Part shown: positions 53,774 to 61,682 of the stretch, piece by piece | How the letters are laid out: every line of letters starts with the position of its first letter | How positions within the stretch are numbered: the stretch's first letter is position 1 | DNA from: Microbacterium yannicii | Lineage (GTDB): Bacteria > Actinomycetota > Actinomycetes > Actinomycetales > Microbacteriaceae | Direction of reading: 5' to 3' | DNA length: 64,000 nt | Assembly (NCBI RefSeq): GCF_024055635.1 | Contig: NZ_JAMXMB010000031.1 | Coordinates: 1-64,000 of the forward strand | The notes under the pieces: model-generated | Databases searched by the model: none | The model's input: the letters and a program-made list of their open reading frames with translations, nothing else | Told to the model about the DNA's origin: nothing | Made by a program: the position numbers and the translations under genes

Positions 53774-54601
53774 TCAGCCGCCGGGGCGTTCGTCGCCGCC
53801 GTCGCCGAGCGGGCCATGCCCTTCGTCCGAAGGTTGCTCGCCCGAGGGCCTTCCGCCCGGGGCCTCATCCACGCCCCCGCCGCCGTGCTCGCCCGCCCGG
53901 CCGCGCGCGTTCTGCGCGGTCAGCGCATCGATCTTCTCCATCAGCAGTCGCACCTGCGCGCGAGTCGCCGGCTCCTGGTCGTCGTGCTCGCGTGACGCGC
54001 GCTCCAGGACCCACGAGGCCAGGGTCGCGGTGATCACACCGGCCAGCGCCACCCCGCCGAGCATGAGGCCCACCGCGACGAGGCGGCCGCCATCCGTCAT
54101 CGGCGTGTAGTCGCCGTAGCCCGTGGTGGTGACCGTCACGCACGACCACCAGAGCGCGATGCCGAACGTCGTGATGTTCGCGTCGGGCGCGTGGCGCTCG
54201 GCTTCGAGCACGGCGAGCGACGCGATGTAGGTGAGGATGATCGAGGCTCCGGCGCCGTACACGAGGATCTGCGTGCGCAGCACCCCGCCCGCCGTCGTCC
54301 TCATCCCGGGCAGCTTGGTCAGGAACTGCAGCAGCCGCACCAGACGCAGGACGGGGATGAGCGCGAACGTGAGCGCCGCCAGGTGGTGGCGGAACCAGGA
54401 GAGCCGGTTCTTGGCCAGCGACAGGCGTACGAGGTAGTCGGCGATGAACATCGCCCAGGTCACGGCGACGACCGTCGACGCGATCGCGCGCGCCGGACCC
54501 TCCAGGTCGGCGATCACGCGCCAGGAGTAGGCGACCAGATAGGCGAACGAGGCGACGATGAGCGGCAGCGCGGTGCGCTTGTGCCAGGCGGACTCCTCCA
54601 C
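53774..54601 (-). CDS. Voltage-gated-type potassium channel
   Basis: This 275-residue channel has six membrane helices, an Arg-rich fourth segment (LIPVLRLVRLLQFLTKLPGMR), and the potassium selectivity filter TTTGYGDYTP around residue 163. After the last helix comes a coiled cytoplasmic tail and a Gly/Glu-rich end (GGGGVDEAPGGRPSGEQPSD). The start is GTG at 54601, with CACAAT 6 nt upstream; longer frames lack support. It converges on the SHOCT operon and is divergent from the ClC gene. Confidence 0.9.
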   Translation of the reverse strand: MEESAWHKRTALPLIVASFAYLVAYSWRVIADLEGPARAIASTVVAVTWAMFIADYLVRLSLAKNRLSWFRHHLAALTFALIPVLRLVRLLQFLTKLPGMRTTAGGVLRTQILVYGAGASIILTYIASLAVLEAERHAPDANITTFGIALWWSCVTVTTTGYGDYTPMTDGGRLVAVGLMLGGVALAGVITATLASWVLERASREHDDQEPATRAQVRLLMEKIDALTAQNARGRAGEHGGGGVDEAPGGRPSGEQPSDEGHGPLGDGGDERPGG

Positions 54602-54754
54602 ATGCGAATTGTGCCCTGGGATGCCGCCGCTCGGCCGCACCGCCGCGCCCGAGGCCGCTGCGCAATGCCGTCGGCGGACGCGCACACCGCGCGCCGCGGT
54701 CGTCGCAGACCCGTGCGGTCGCCCTACACGCCCGGCGACCGATATCGTGTGCCC

Positions 54755-56098
54755 ATGTCCGGCCCCACAGCCGCCTCGCCCGCACCGGCCACTCCCCCGG
54801 GTCCTCAGCTCACCGTCCGCCGACTGGTGCTGCTGTCGATCCCCGCCATCCTCATCGGCGTGCTGTCAGCTCTGACGCTCCGACTGCTCGATCTGATCGC
54901 GGGTCAGCTCGACGGGGTGCTGTGGACGACCACGCCGCAGGCGCTGGGCATCGCGCCGGACTCGCCGTGGTGGATCTTCACCGTGCTGACCGCGACCGGC
55001 ATCGCCGTCGGACTCGTGGTCTGGCTCGTGCCCGGCCATGCCGGCCCTGACTCGGCGACCACGGAGCTCGCCGCGGCCCCGCTGCCGTTGTGGGTGCTGC
55101 CGGGCCTCTTCGTGGTCGTCGTGCTCAGCCTCGCCGGTGGCGTGAGTCTCGGTCCCGAGAACCCGATCATCGCGGTCAACGTCTCGCTCGCCATCGCGCT
55201 GGTCGCGCGCATCGCCAAGGCGGTGCCGCCGCAGCTCGTGGGCGCGCTCGCGATCTCGGCGACGGTCGGCGCCCTGTTCGGCACGCCGGTCGCGGCGGCG
55301 CTCGTCTTCACCGGCATGGTCGGCGAGTTCAAGATGGGCGGATCGCTGTGGGACAAGCTGTTCCTCCCGCTCGTGGCGGCCGGGGCCGGCTCGGTGACGA
55401 CGTTCCTCCTCGGCGGCGGGTTCGGCGCGACCGCGCCACTTCCGCCCTACGGGACCCCGCAGGCCTTCGACCTGCTCCTCGGTGCGATCGTGGCCTGCGC
55501 GGCAGCGGCCTTCGCGCTCATCGGCATCTACCTGTTCCCGCTCGTGCATCGCACATTCCACGCGCTGCGGCATCCGCTGCTCTACATCGCCCTCGGCGGA
55601 GTGGTGCTGGGGCTGCTCGGCATGATCGGCGGGCCGATCACCCTGTTCAAGGGCCTCGAGCAGAGCGAGGAGCTCCTGGCCGATCCAGAGGCGTACTCGC
55701 CGGGACAGCTCGCCGTGATCCTGCTCGTCAAGATGGCGGCACTCGTGGTCGCGGCATCAGCGGGCTTCCGCGGAGGGCGGATCTTCCCGGCGGTGTTCCT
55801 CGGGGTCGCGGCCGGTCTCCTCGGTGCCGCGCTGCTGCCCGGCTTGCCGCTGTCGCTGGCGGTCGCCTGCGGAGTGCTCGGCCTGGTGCTGGCGATCGCC
55901 CGCGACGGCTGGGTGGCGCTCTTCGTCGCCGTCGCGATGGTCGGCGACGTGACGGTGCTGCCGATGCTGTGCATCATCGTGCTGCCCGCCTGGCTCGTGG
56001 TCACGTGGGCGCGAGAGATGCTGATCACTCCCGCCGATCTCGCCCGCGAGCACCCGGAGGCGCCGCTTCCGTGGGCGCGCGTCGGCTCAGCCCGCTGA
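54755..56098 (+). CDS. ClC-type chloride channel/ion transporter
   Basis: This 447-residue protein has the ClC architecture: an N-terminal helix, GVSLGPENP with the gating-type E135, GTPVAAALVFTGMVGEF, and the second anion-site segment FRGGRIFPAVFLGVAAG. The first signature lacks the usual GSGIP, as in the YfeO-like branch of ion channel proteins. TATCGT (54743-54748) lies 6 nt before the ATG, so it is probably leaderless. The last 12 bp overlap the converging DUF998-like gene. Confidence 0.88.
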   Translation: MSGPTAASPAPATPPGPQLTVRRLVLLSIPAILIGVLSALTLRLLDLIAGQLDGVLWTTTPQALGIAPDSPWWIFTVLTATGIAVGLVVWLVPGHAGPDSATTELAAAPLPLWVLPGLFVVVVLSLAGGVSLGPENPIIAVNVSLAIALVARIAKAVPPQLVGALAISATVGALFGTPVAAALVFTGMVGEFKMGGSLWDKLFLPLVAAGAGSVTTFLLGGGFGATAPLPPYGTPQAFDLLLGAIVACAAAAFALIGIYLFPLVHRTFHALRHPLLYIALGGVVLGLLGMIGGPITLFKGLEQSEELLADPEAYSPGQLAVILLVKMAALVVAASAGFRGGRIFPAVFLGVAAGLLGAALLPGLPLSLAVACGVLGLVLAIARDGWVALFVAVAMVGDVTVLPMLCIIVLPAWLVVTWAREMLITPADLAREHPEAPLPWARVGSAR

Positions 56099-57193
56099 CC
56101 TCGCCGACGTCTCCCGGCGCGAATCCTGCTCGAGTGCGGCGGCGTTGCGGATGAACAGCACGATCCAGGTGAAGACGAGGATCCCGGCGACGAGCTCCAC
56201 CGCCGTGAGCGTGTAGTACCCGACGCCGAAGAACACCGCGAGCACGAGGGTTATTGCGAGGAACAGCCAGCCGAGGACGACGAAGGGGCGCGGCATCCCG
56301 GTGATCCAGTGCCGGAGGCCGATGACCAGCACGCCGAAGGCGACCACCATCCCCGAGGCGACGCTTGTGTGGAGGGCGAAGAAGCGGTCGACGGGGAACA
56401 GCCCGACCATGCCCAGGAACACGCCGACCACGATGAGCGCGACACGCACGCGGCCGACGCCCTTCGGGTTGTCGGTCGGGATGCCCCGGGTGGAGTAGCG
56501 CGCCAGCGTGGTCACGAGGAAGCCGGCGACGATGATGGTGATGTTGAACGCGAACGCCGACACGTTGGACGACATCCCGAGAGCGCTCAGGTTGTCTTTC
56601 CACCAGTCCGGGTCGCTCGCGGTCAGCATGCTGGCGAGAACCCCGAAGACGAGGAAGACCGCGAGCACGACCGCGAGAAGCTGCAGATCCATGTGGGTCG
56701 CGGAGTAGAAGGCGAGATAGGCCGTCATCGCCGAGGTGGCGCCCGCGAGGATGAGCACCGCCAGCGGGAAGACCTCGGCGCCGATGAACGCGTCCTCGAG
56801 GATCACGGCCAGCAGCGTCCAGCCGAGGAGCGCGATGACGGCGTGGGCGAAGGCCAGCGCCGCGACATCCACATAGTCGAGGGGCTTCAGCCGCCGGTGC
56901 ACGCCCTGCCGGTGGACGAGGATGCGGCCTCCGATCACCGCGAGGAACGCGACGAAGCCCGCGGCGATCGCCGCGAACTGCCCCACCGAGCCGGGGCCCG
57001 AGATGGGCGCCGCCTGAAACCCGAACGCGACCAGGGCGGCGAGCGCCACGATGACGAACGAGCCCGCACCCGTGCCGAGGGCGAGCGACTCGAGGGAGCG
57101 CTCGCTGAACCGGTCGAGGACGCGGTGCCGGGCGTGCGTAGGCGCTGAGGCCTGCCCGTCGGGCGAAGGCAGATCGAGCGAGGTCTGGGTCAT
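56087..57193 (-). CDS. DUF998-like integral membrane protein
   Basis: This 368-residue protein has about ten membrane helices. The second half (LGMSSNVSAFAFNITIIVAGFLVTTLARY through HTSVASGMVVAFGVLVIGLRHW) has the look of DUF998 proteins; the first half is a distinct helical bundle (AALVAFGFQAAPISGPGSVGQFAAIAAGFVAFL). The function is unknown. The start at 57193 follows GGAGG. Its 3' end overlaps the ClC gene tail to tail. It is 46 bp after the AI-2E gene and may be cotranscribed with it. Confidence 0.8.
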   Translation of the reverse strand: MTQTSLDLPSPDGQASAPTHARHRVLDRFSERSLESLALGTGAGSFVIVALAALVAFGFQAAPISGPGSVGQFAAIAAGFVAFLAVIGGRILVHRQGVHRRLKPLDYVDVAALAFAHAVIALLGWTLLAVILEDAFIGAEVFPLAVLILAGATSAMTAYLAFYSATHMDLQLLAVVLAVFLVFGVLASMLTASDPDWWKDNLSALGMSSNVSAFAFNITIIVAGFLVTTLARYSTRGIPTDNPKGVGRVRVALIVVGVFLGMVGLFPVDRFFALHTSVASGMVVAFGVLVIGLRHWITGMPRPFVVLGWLFLAITLVLAVFFGVGYYTLTAVELVAGILVFTWIVLFIRNAAALEQDSRRETSARSAG

Positions 57194-57239
57194 TGCTGCC
57201 TCCGTGAGTGATGCGGTGCGGACGGTGTCGGGCGTTGGA

Positions 57240-58334
57240 TCAGGAAGGCGTCAGCGGGTCGCGCGCCGCGGAGGCGGGCGTCGCGGTGCGGTCACCCGAC
57301 AGCCAGCGCAGCCAGAGCGACCCCGGGTCGCCCTCCAGCACGAGCGCGCGGACGAAGAGCGTCAGCGGGATCGACAGGATCGCGCCGAGCGGTCCGATCA
57401 CGAACGTCCAGAAGATGACCGAGAAGAAGCTCAGTGTGAGGCTGAGGTCGACGGCGTCGCTGACGAACTTCGGCTGCACGAGCACCTGGAGCACGACGTT
57501 GACGACGCAGTAGATCGCGATCACCGCGAGCAGCATCGGCCAGCCGCCCACCACGAACGCCAGCACGGCGGGCGGGATGAGTCCGAGCACGAAGCCGATG
57601 TTCGGCACGAAGTTCGTGACGAAGGCGAGCACGGCCCACACGATCGGCGCCGGCACGCCGAGCGCCCACAGCGCGAGACCGTCGATGATCGCCACGACCG
57701 CACCGAACGAGGCGTTCACGACGTAATAGCGACGGATGCCGGTGTTCAGGCGTCCGATTCGGGCCAGCGCGGGGCGCCGCGGAGCGCCGAACACGCGCTC
57801 GGCGTCGCGATACCGGGCGGCGTCGGCGGCCATGAAGATGATGTACGACACGACGAAGAAGAGCGCCGTGAGCACGGCGAGCACGGTGCCGCCGAGGCTC
57901 GACACGAGTCGGACGATGGCCGAAGGATCGAGCACGGCGGCCGCGGCATCCGTCGCCTCCTGATCGAGCCCGGCGGACTGCAGCCATGCCAGGAAGCCGT
58001 CGACGCTTCCGCGCAGCTGGTCGAGATAGTCGGCGACCAGGCGCGCGAACTGCACACCGGCGACCCACAGCAGCACCCCCATCACGACGAGGATGAGGTA
58101 GGCGACGACGATGACCGCCGTCGTGCCCGTCCACCGGGGCCAGCCGCGGCGTTCGAGCGGGCGGCGCACCGGCTCGCAGATGACGACGAGCACGATCGCC
58201 AGAGCCAGGGGACCGATGAGGCTGCGGGCGAAGTACACGCCGGCCAGCACCACCACCGTCGTCGCGAGCACGACGAGGACGCGGAGCCCCGGCGACAGGG
58301 CCGGGGCGGGGGGCGGGGACGCATCGCGCTTCAC
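57240..58334 (-). CDS. AI-2E family transporter (second copy)
   Basis: This 364-residue protein has the AI-2E family layout, with SLIGPLALAIVLVVICEPVRRPLERRG near the start, a long external segment, VPAPIVWAVLAFVTNFVPNIGFVLGLIPPAVLAFV, and GPLGAILSIPLTLFVRAL at the end. It starts with GTG; TAGCCT (58341-58346) lies 6 nt upstream. It differs clearly from the copy at 51202-52329, so it is a paralogue, not a recent duplicate. Confidence 0.88.
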   Translation of the reverse strand: MKRDASPPPAPALSPGLRVLVVLATTVVVLAGVYFARSLIGPLALAIVLVVICEPVRRPLERRGWPRWTGTTAVIVVAYLILVVMGVLLWVAGVQFARLVADYLDQLRGSVDGFLAWLQSAGLDQEATDAAAAVLDPSAIVRLVSSLGGTVLAVLTALFFVVSYIIFMAADAARYRDAERVFGAPRRPALARIGRLNTGIRRYYVVNASFGAVVAIIDGLALWALGVPAPIVWAVLAFVTNFVPNIGFVLGLIPPAVLAFVVGGWPMLLAVIAIYCVVNVVLQVLVQPKFVSDAVDLSLTLSFFSVIFWTFVIGPLGAILSIPLTLFVRALVLEGDPGSLWLRWLSGDRTATPASAARDPLTPS

Positions 58335-58390
58335 GAGGCCAGGCTAGGGGACGCCGCGCCCGCCACCTCGCATGCGGGGCCGCATGCCGT

Positions 58391-60025
58391 TCAGTACGGG
58401 ACGGATGCCGCGGCCAGCGCGCTCTCGACGCTCGGGTGCACGCGTCCGGCGGCATCGAGCGCCTGGAACCAGTCGGTGCGGCGCGCGATCCGAGCCGCCG
58501 GCTCCGGCAGGCGCGCCAGGTGCAGCGCGATGTCGTGCTGCTGGAGCTCGCGATCGAGATCGGCGAGCGCGTCCAGCACCGTGATGGTCACCATATCCAG
58601 ACGCTCGACATCGAGGACGACCGCCGTGAGGGGGTCCTCCTGACTCGTCGCGACAGCGATGATCGCCCGCTCGTTCGGAAGGGCGTTCGCGGTGTACAGC
58701 CCTCGGCCGAGATGGATCGCGAGGGCGCCGCCCCGCCGCTCGCCGATGTCGAGCTTGGGCGTGTTCACCTCGCGCAGCACCAGGATCAGCGTGAGCACGA
58801 CTCCCACGGCGACCGCCGCCAGCAGTCCCGCCGTGAGTCCGACGATCGCGACGGTGAGGGCGATGCCGAAGTCGCGCCGGCTGATGGCTGCCCAGCGGAC
58901 GAGCTTTCGGATGTCGATGAGCGCGATGACGGCGACGAACACCATCGCGGCGAGGGTCGCCTGCGGGAGCAGACTGAGGACCGGGCCGAGGAACAGGGCC
59001 ACGAGCACCGCGAGCACCACGGTGACCAGACCGGCGACCTGCGTCTTCGCACCGGCGCCCTGGTTGACGGCGCTCTGCGAGAAGCCGCCGGCGGCAGGCA
59101 GAGTGGTGAAGAATGCGCCGGCGAAGTTCGCCGCACCGGTGGCGAGCAGCTCTTGATTGCTGTCGATCTGCGGCTCGGTCGCCAGACGGATGCCGCGGGC
59201 CACCGCCGCGGATTCCAAGAGGGCCATCACGGCGATGGCGAGGGCGCCGGGGATCAGGGCCGCGAGATGGGCAGGGTCGGGCAGGCCCGGCACGGGCAGA
59301 CCCGACGGCACCGGGGCGATCAGCTCGACGCCGGACTCCCCGAGCGGAGTGAACGCGACCAGCAGGATGCCGGCGACTACGACGATGAGCGCGCCGGGCA
59401 CCCGCGGGGCGAAGACCTTGAGCACCGCGAGCACGAGGATCGATCCCGCCGAGAGCACCACCGTCGCCGGGTCGGCGCTGTCCAGCGCCTCGACTGCCGC
59501 GATGATCGTGCCGAAGAAGCCCTCGCCCGACGCGTTCGCGGTCTCGCCCAGGAGCTTGGGGAGCTGCCCGACGGCGACCGTGGCGCCCACGCCGATCTGC
59601 ACGCCCAGGGCCGTCGCGCCGCTGATGTTCTCGACGAGCGATCCGAGCGAGAACACCCGGGCGACCAGGAGGATCACGCCGACCAGCAGCGTCAGCATCA
59701 TGAGCGAGCCGATCGCGTCGTCGGAGCCGGCGGCGACACCGACCGACACCATGGTGGTCGCCGTCAGCGTCGCGATGGTCGATGTGGTCGAGACGCTCAT
59801 CGCACGGCTGCCGCCGAGCACCGCGTACACGAGCATCGGCACGATGCAGGTGTAGAGACCCACCTGTACGGGCAGATTCGCGATCGTCGCGTACGCCATC
59901 GCCTGCGGCACGACCACCGCGCCGGCCGACAGGCCCGCCAGCACGTCGCGGCCGAGCCACGCCGACCGGTAGCCGGCGAGCGTGGGCAGCAGCCAGACGG
60001 GACGTCGCGACAGAGAGGTGCTCAC
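58391..60025 (-). CDS. SulP family anion transporter (second copy)
   Basis: This 544-residue protein has SulP membrane helices (LAGLSAGAVVVPQAMAYATIANLP, FFTTLPAAGGFSQSAVNQGAGAKTQ) and a C-terminal STAS domain from about residue 430, with VVLDVERLDMVTITVLDAL. It keeps the canonical PQAMAYA motif, which the copy at 33930-35594 lacks (EAVPDGLA there), so the two probably move different anions. It starts with GTG; TAGTTT lies 6 nt upstream. Confidence 0.9.
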   Translation of the reverse strand: MSTSLSRRPVWLLPTLAGYRSAWLGRDVLAGLSAGAVVVPQAMAYATIANLPVQVGLYTCIVPMLVYAVLGGSRAMSVSTTSTIATLTATTMVSVGVAAGSDDAIGSLMMLTLLVGVILLVARVFSLGSLVENISGATALGVQIGVGATVAVGQLPKLLGETANASGEGFFGTIIAAVEALDSADPATVVLSAGSILVLAVLKVFAPRVPGALIVVVAGILLVAFTPLGESGVELIAPVPSGLPVPGLPDPAHLAALIPGALAIAVMALLESAAVARGIRLATEPQIDSNQELLATGAANFAGAFFTTLPAAGGFSQSAVNQGAGAKTQVAGLVTVVLAVLVALFLGPVLSLLPQATLAAMVFVAVIALIDIRKLVRWAAISRRDFGIALTVAIVGLTAGLLAAVAVGVVLTLILVLREVNTPKLDIGERRGGALAIHLGRGLYTANALPNERAIIAVATSQEDPLTAVVLDVERLDMVTITVLDALADLDRELQQHDIALHLARLPEPAARIARRTDWFQALDAAGRVHPSVESALAAASVPY

Positions 60026-60044
60026 ACGCCGAAACTACCGGGTG

Positions 60045-60062
60045 CGGATGCCGCGGCATCCG
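60045..60062. repeat. Perfect 18-bp GGATGCC palindrome in a divergent promoter region
   Basis: CGGATGCCGCGGCATCCG lies between the divergent SulP and DUF2252 genes, identical to the site at 44837-44854 and again with no gene ending nearby. Confidence 0.55.
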
Positions 60063-60135
60063 TCCCCCTCCGCGCGACGCGGCTTCATCCTTTTCACCTG
60101 ATGACGGCGGTTCGCCGCAGTGCCACACTGAGCAC

Positions 60136-61530
60136 ATGTCAACGACCGCCGAGTCACCGATCGGGCGCACCTGGGCTCCTCTGCCGTCCTATGCGGACCA
60201 TGTGGCGGAGGGCCGCAGAGCGCGGGAGCAGAATCCGCGCGAGGCGCTCGCCGAGCTGCCGACGAACGACCGCGATCCGATGGGCATCCTGGACGCGCAG
60301 GACGCCGACCGGGTCCCCGAGCTCGTTCCGCTGCGCACCGAACGCATGGCGGCGAGCGCCTTCGCGTTCTACCGCGGCACCGCCGCCCTCATGGCCGCCG
60401 ACCTCGCCCGCTCGCCGAGCAGCGGCGTGAGCGTCGGGTCGTGCGGCGACGCGCACGTGTCGAATTTCGGGCTCTACGCGTCACCTCAGCGGACGCTGGT
60501 CTTCGATCTCAACGACTTCGACGAGTCGGCGTGGGCGCCGTGGGAGTGGGACGTCAAACGACTGGTCGCCAGCATCGTCATCGCCGGGCAGTCGACAGGG
60601 CGCGCCGACTCGGTGATCCGCGAGGCGTCTCTCGATGCGGTGCGCGTCTACGCGCGCTCGATCGGCGCGGGCGCCAAGCGCAGCCCGCTCAAGCGCTACT
60701 ACGACCGCTTCGACGCCCTGGCCGCCGAGCGCGCCGTCGACGACGAGACGCGCGCGGCCATCGACTCGGCCATCAAGGAGGCGGAGAAGCGCACCGGCGC
60801 GCGCGCGGCGAAGAAGATGACGCAGCTCGACGCCGAGGGACGGGTCGTCTTCGTCGAGGCTCCGCCGACGATGACACACATCGACGCCGAGTCGGAGGAG
60901 CGCGTCCTGCGCGTCTTCGACCAGTACGTGCAGACGGCGAACATCGACATCCGAGCGCTGTTGCAGAAATACCGGCTGTCGGACATCGCCCTGCGCGTCG
61001 TGGGAGTCGGCAGCGTCGGAACACGATGCTTCGTCATCGCCATGCAGGACGGCGACGACGGCGTCCTGCTCCTGCAGGGCAAGGAGGCCGGCCGGAGCGT
61101 GCTGATCGAGCACGGCAAGGCCGAGCAGCCGGAGTCCGTCTCGCGGTTCATCGACCAGTTCGGCGACGGCGGGCGCGTGGTCGGGATGCAGCGCATCCTC
61201 CAGGCGGTGTCCGACCCGTTCCTCGGCTATGTCGGCCGCACGACATACGGCGCGCAGCGCGACTTCTACGTCCGCCAGTTCCGCGACAAGAAGGGCGGGT
61301 TCGACATGGACGCGCTCGACGACAAGGGGTTCCTCTGGTACGCCGACGCCTGCGCGGCGACGCTGGCCCGAGCGCACGGCCAGTCGCCTGCCTCCGCCGC
61401 CGTGGTGGGGTATGCCGGCGGGGGCCGTGTGGCGGGCGAGGCCATCCTCGAATGGGCCTACGCCTACGCCGATCTCTCCCGCGCGGACTGGAAGCTGTTC
61501 CGCCGGCACCGCGGACTCAGCGAGGTCTGA
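60136..61530 (+). CDS. DUF2252-domain protein
   Basis: This 464-residue protein matches DUF2252: RMAASAFAFYRGTAALMAADL, the GSCGDAHVSNFGLYASP signature, VFDLNDFDESAWAPWEWDVKRL, and a C-terminal AATLARAHGQSP. DUF2252 proteins have a kinase-like fold with the HxxN (DAHVSN) and DxxD residues of aminoglycoside-phosphotransferase-like enzymes, but no substrate is known. CACACT lies 6 nt before the ATG. It converges on the second sulfatase gene. Confidence 0.9.
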   Translation: MSTTAESPIGRTWAPLPSYADHVAEGRRAREQNPREALAELPTNDRDPMGILDAQDADRVPELVPLRTERMAASAFAFYRGTAALMAADLARSPSSGVSVGSCGDAHVSNFGLYASPQRTLVFDLNDFDESAWAPWEWDVKRLVASIVIAGQSTGRADSVIREASLDAVRVYARSIGAGAKRSPLKRYYDRFDALAAERAVDDETRAAIDSAIKEAEKRTGARAAKKMTQLDAEGRVVFVEAPPTMTHIDAESEERVLRVFDQYVQTANIDIRALLQKYRLSDIALRVVGVGSVGTRCFVIAMQDGDDGVLLLQGKEAGRSVLIEHGKAEQPESVSRFIDQFGDGGRVVGMQRILQAVSDPFLGYVGRTTYGAQRDFYVRQFRDKKGGFDMDALDDKGFLWYADACAATLARAHGQSPASAAVVGYAGGGRVAGEAILEWAYAYADLSRADWKLFRRHRGLSEV

Positions 61531-61682
61531 CGGCGGTATCGCGGGGGCGGGTCACCTCTTCTGGTTCTGGCCCGGCACGACGACCGTCGCGCAGGACCGC
61601 GAGGAGCCGATGCGAACCGTGCCGACCCACGCCCTGCGGCATCCGCGGATCCCGTCGGTCCGGGCGGTCGGGTCCGTTCTCG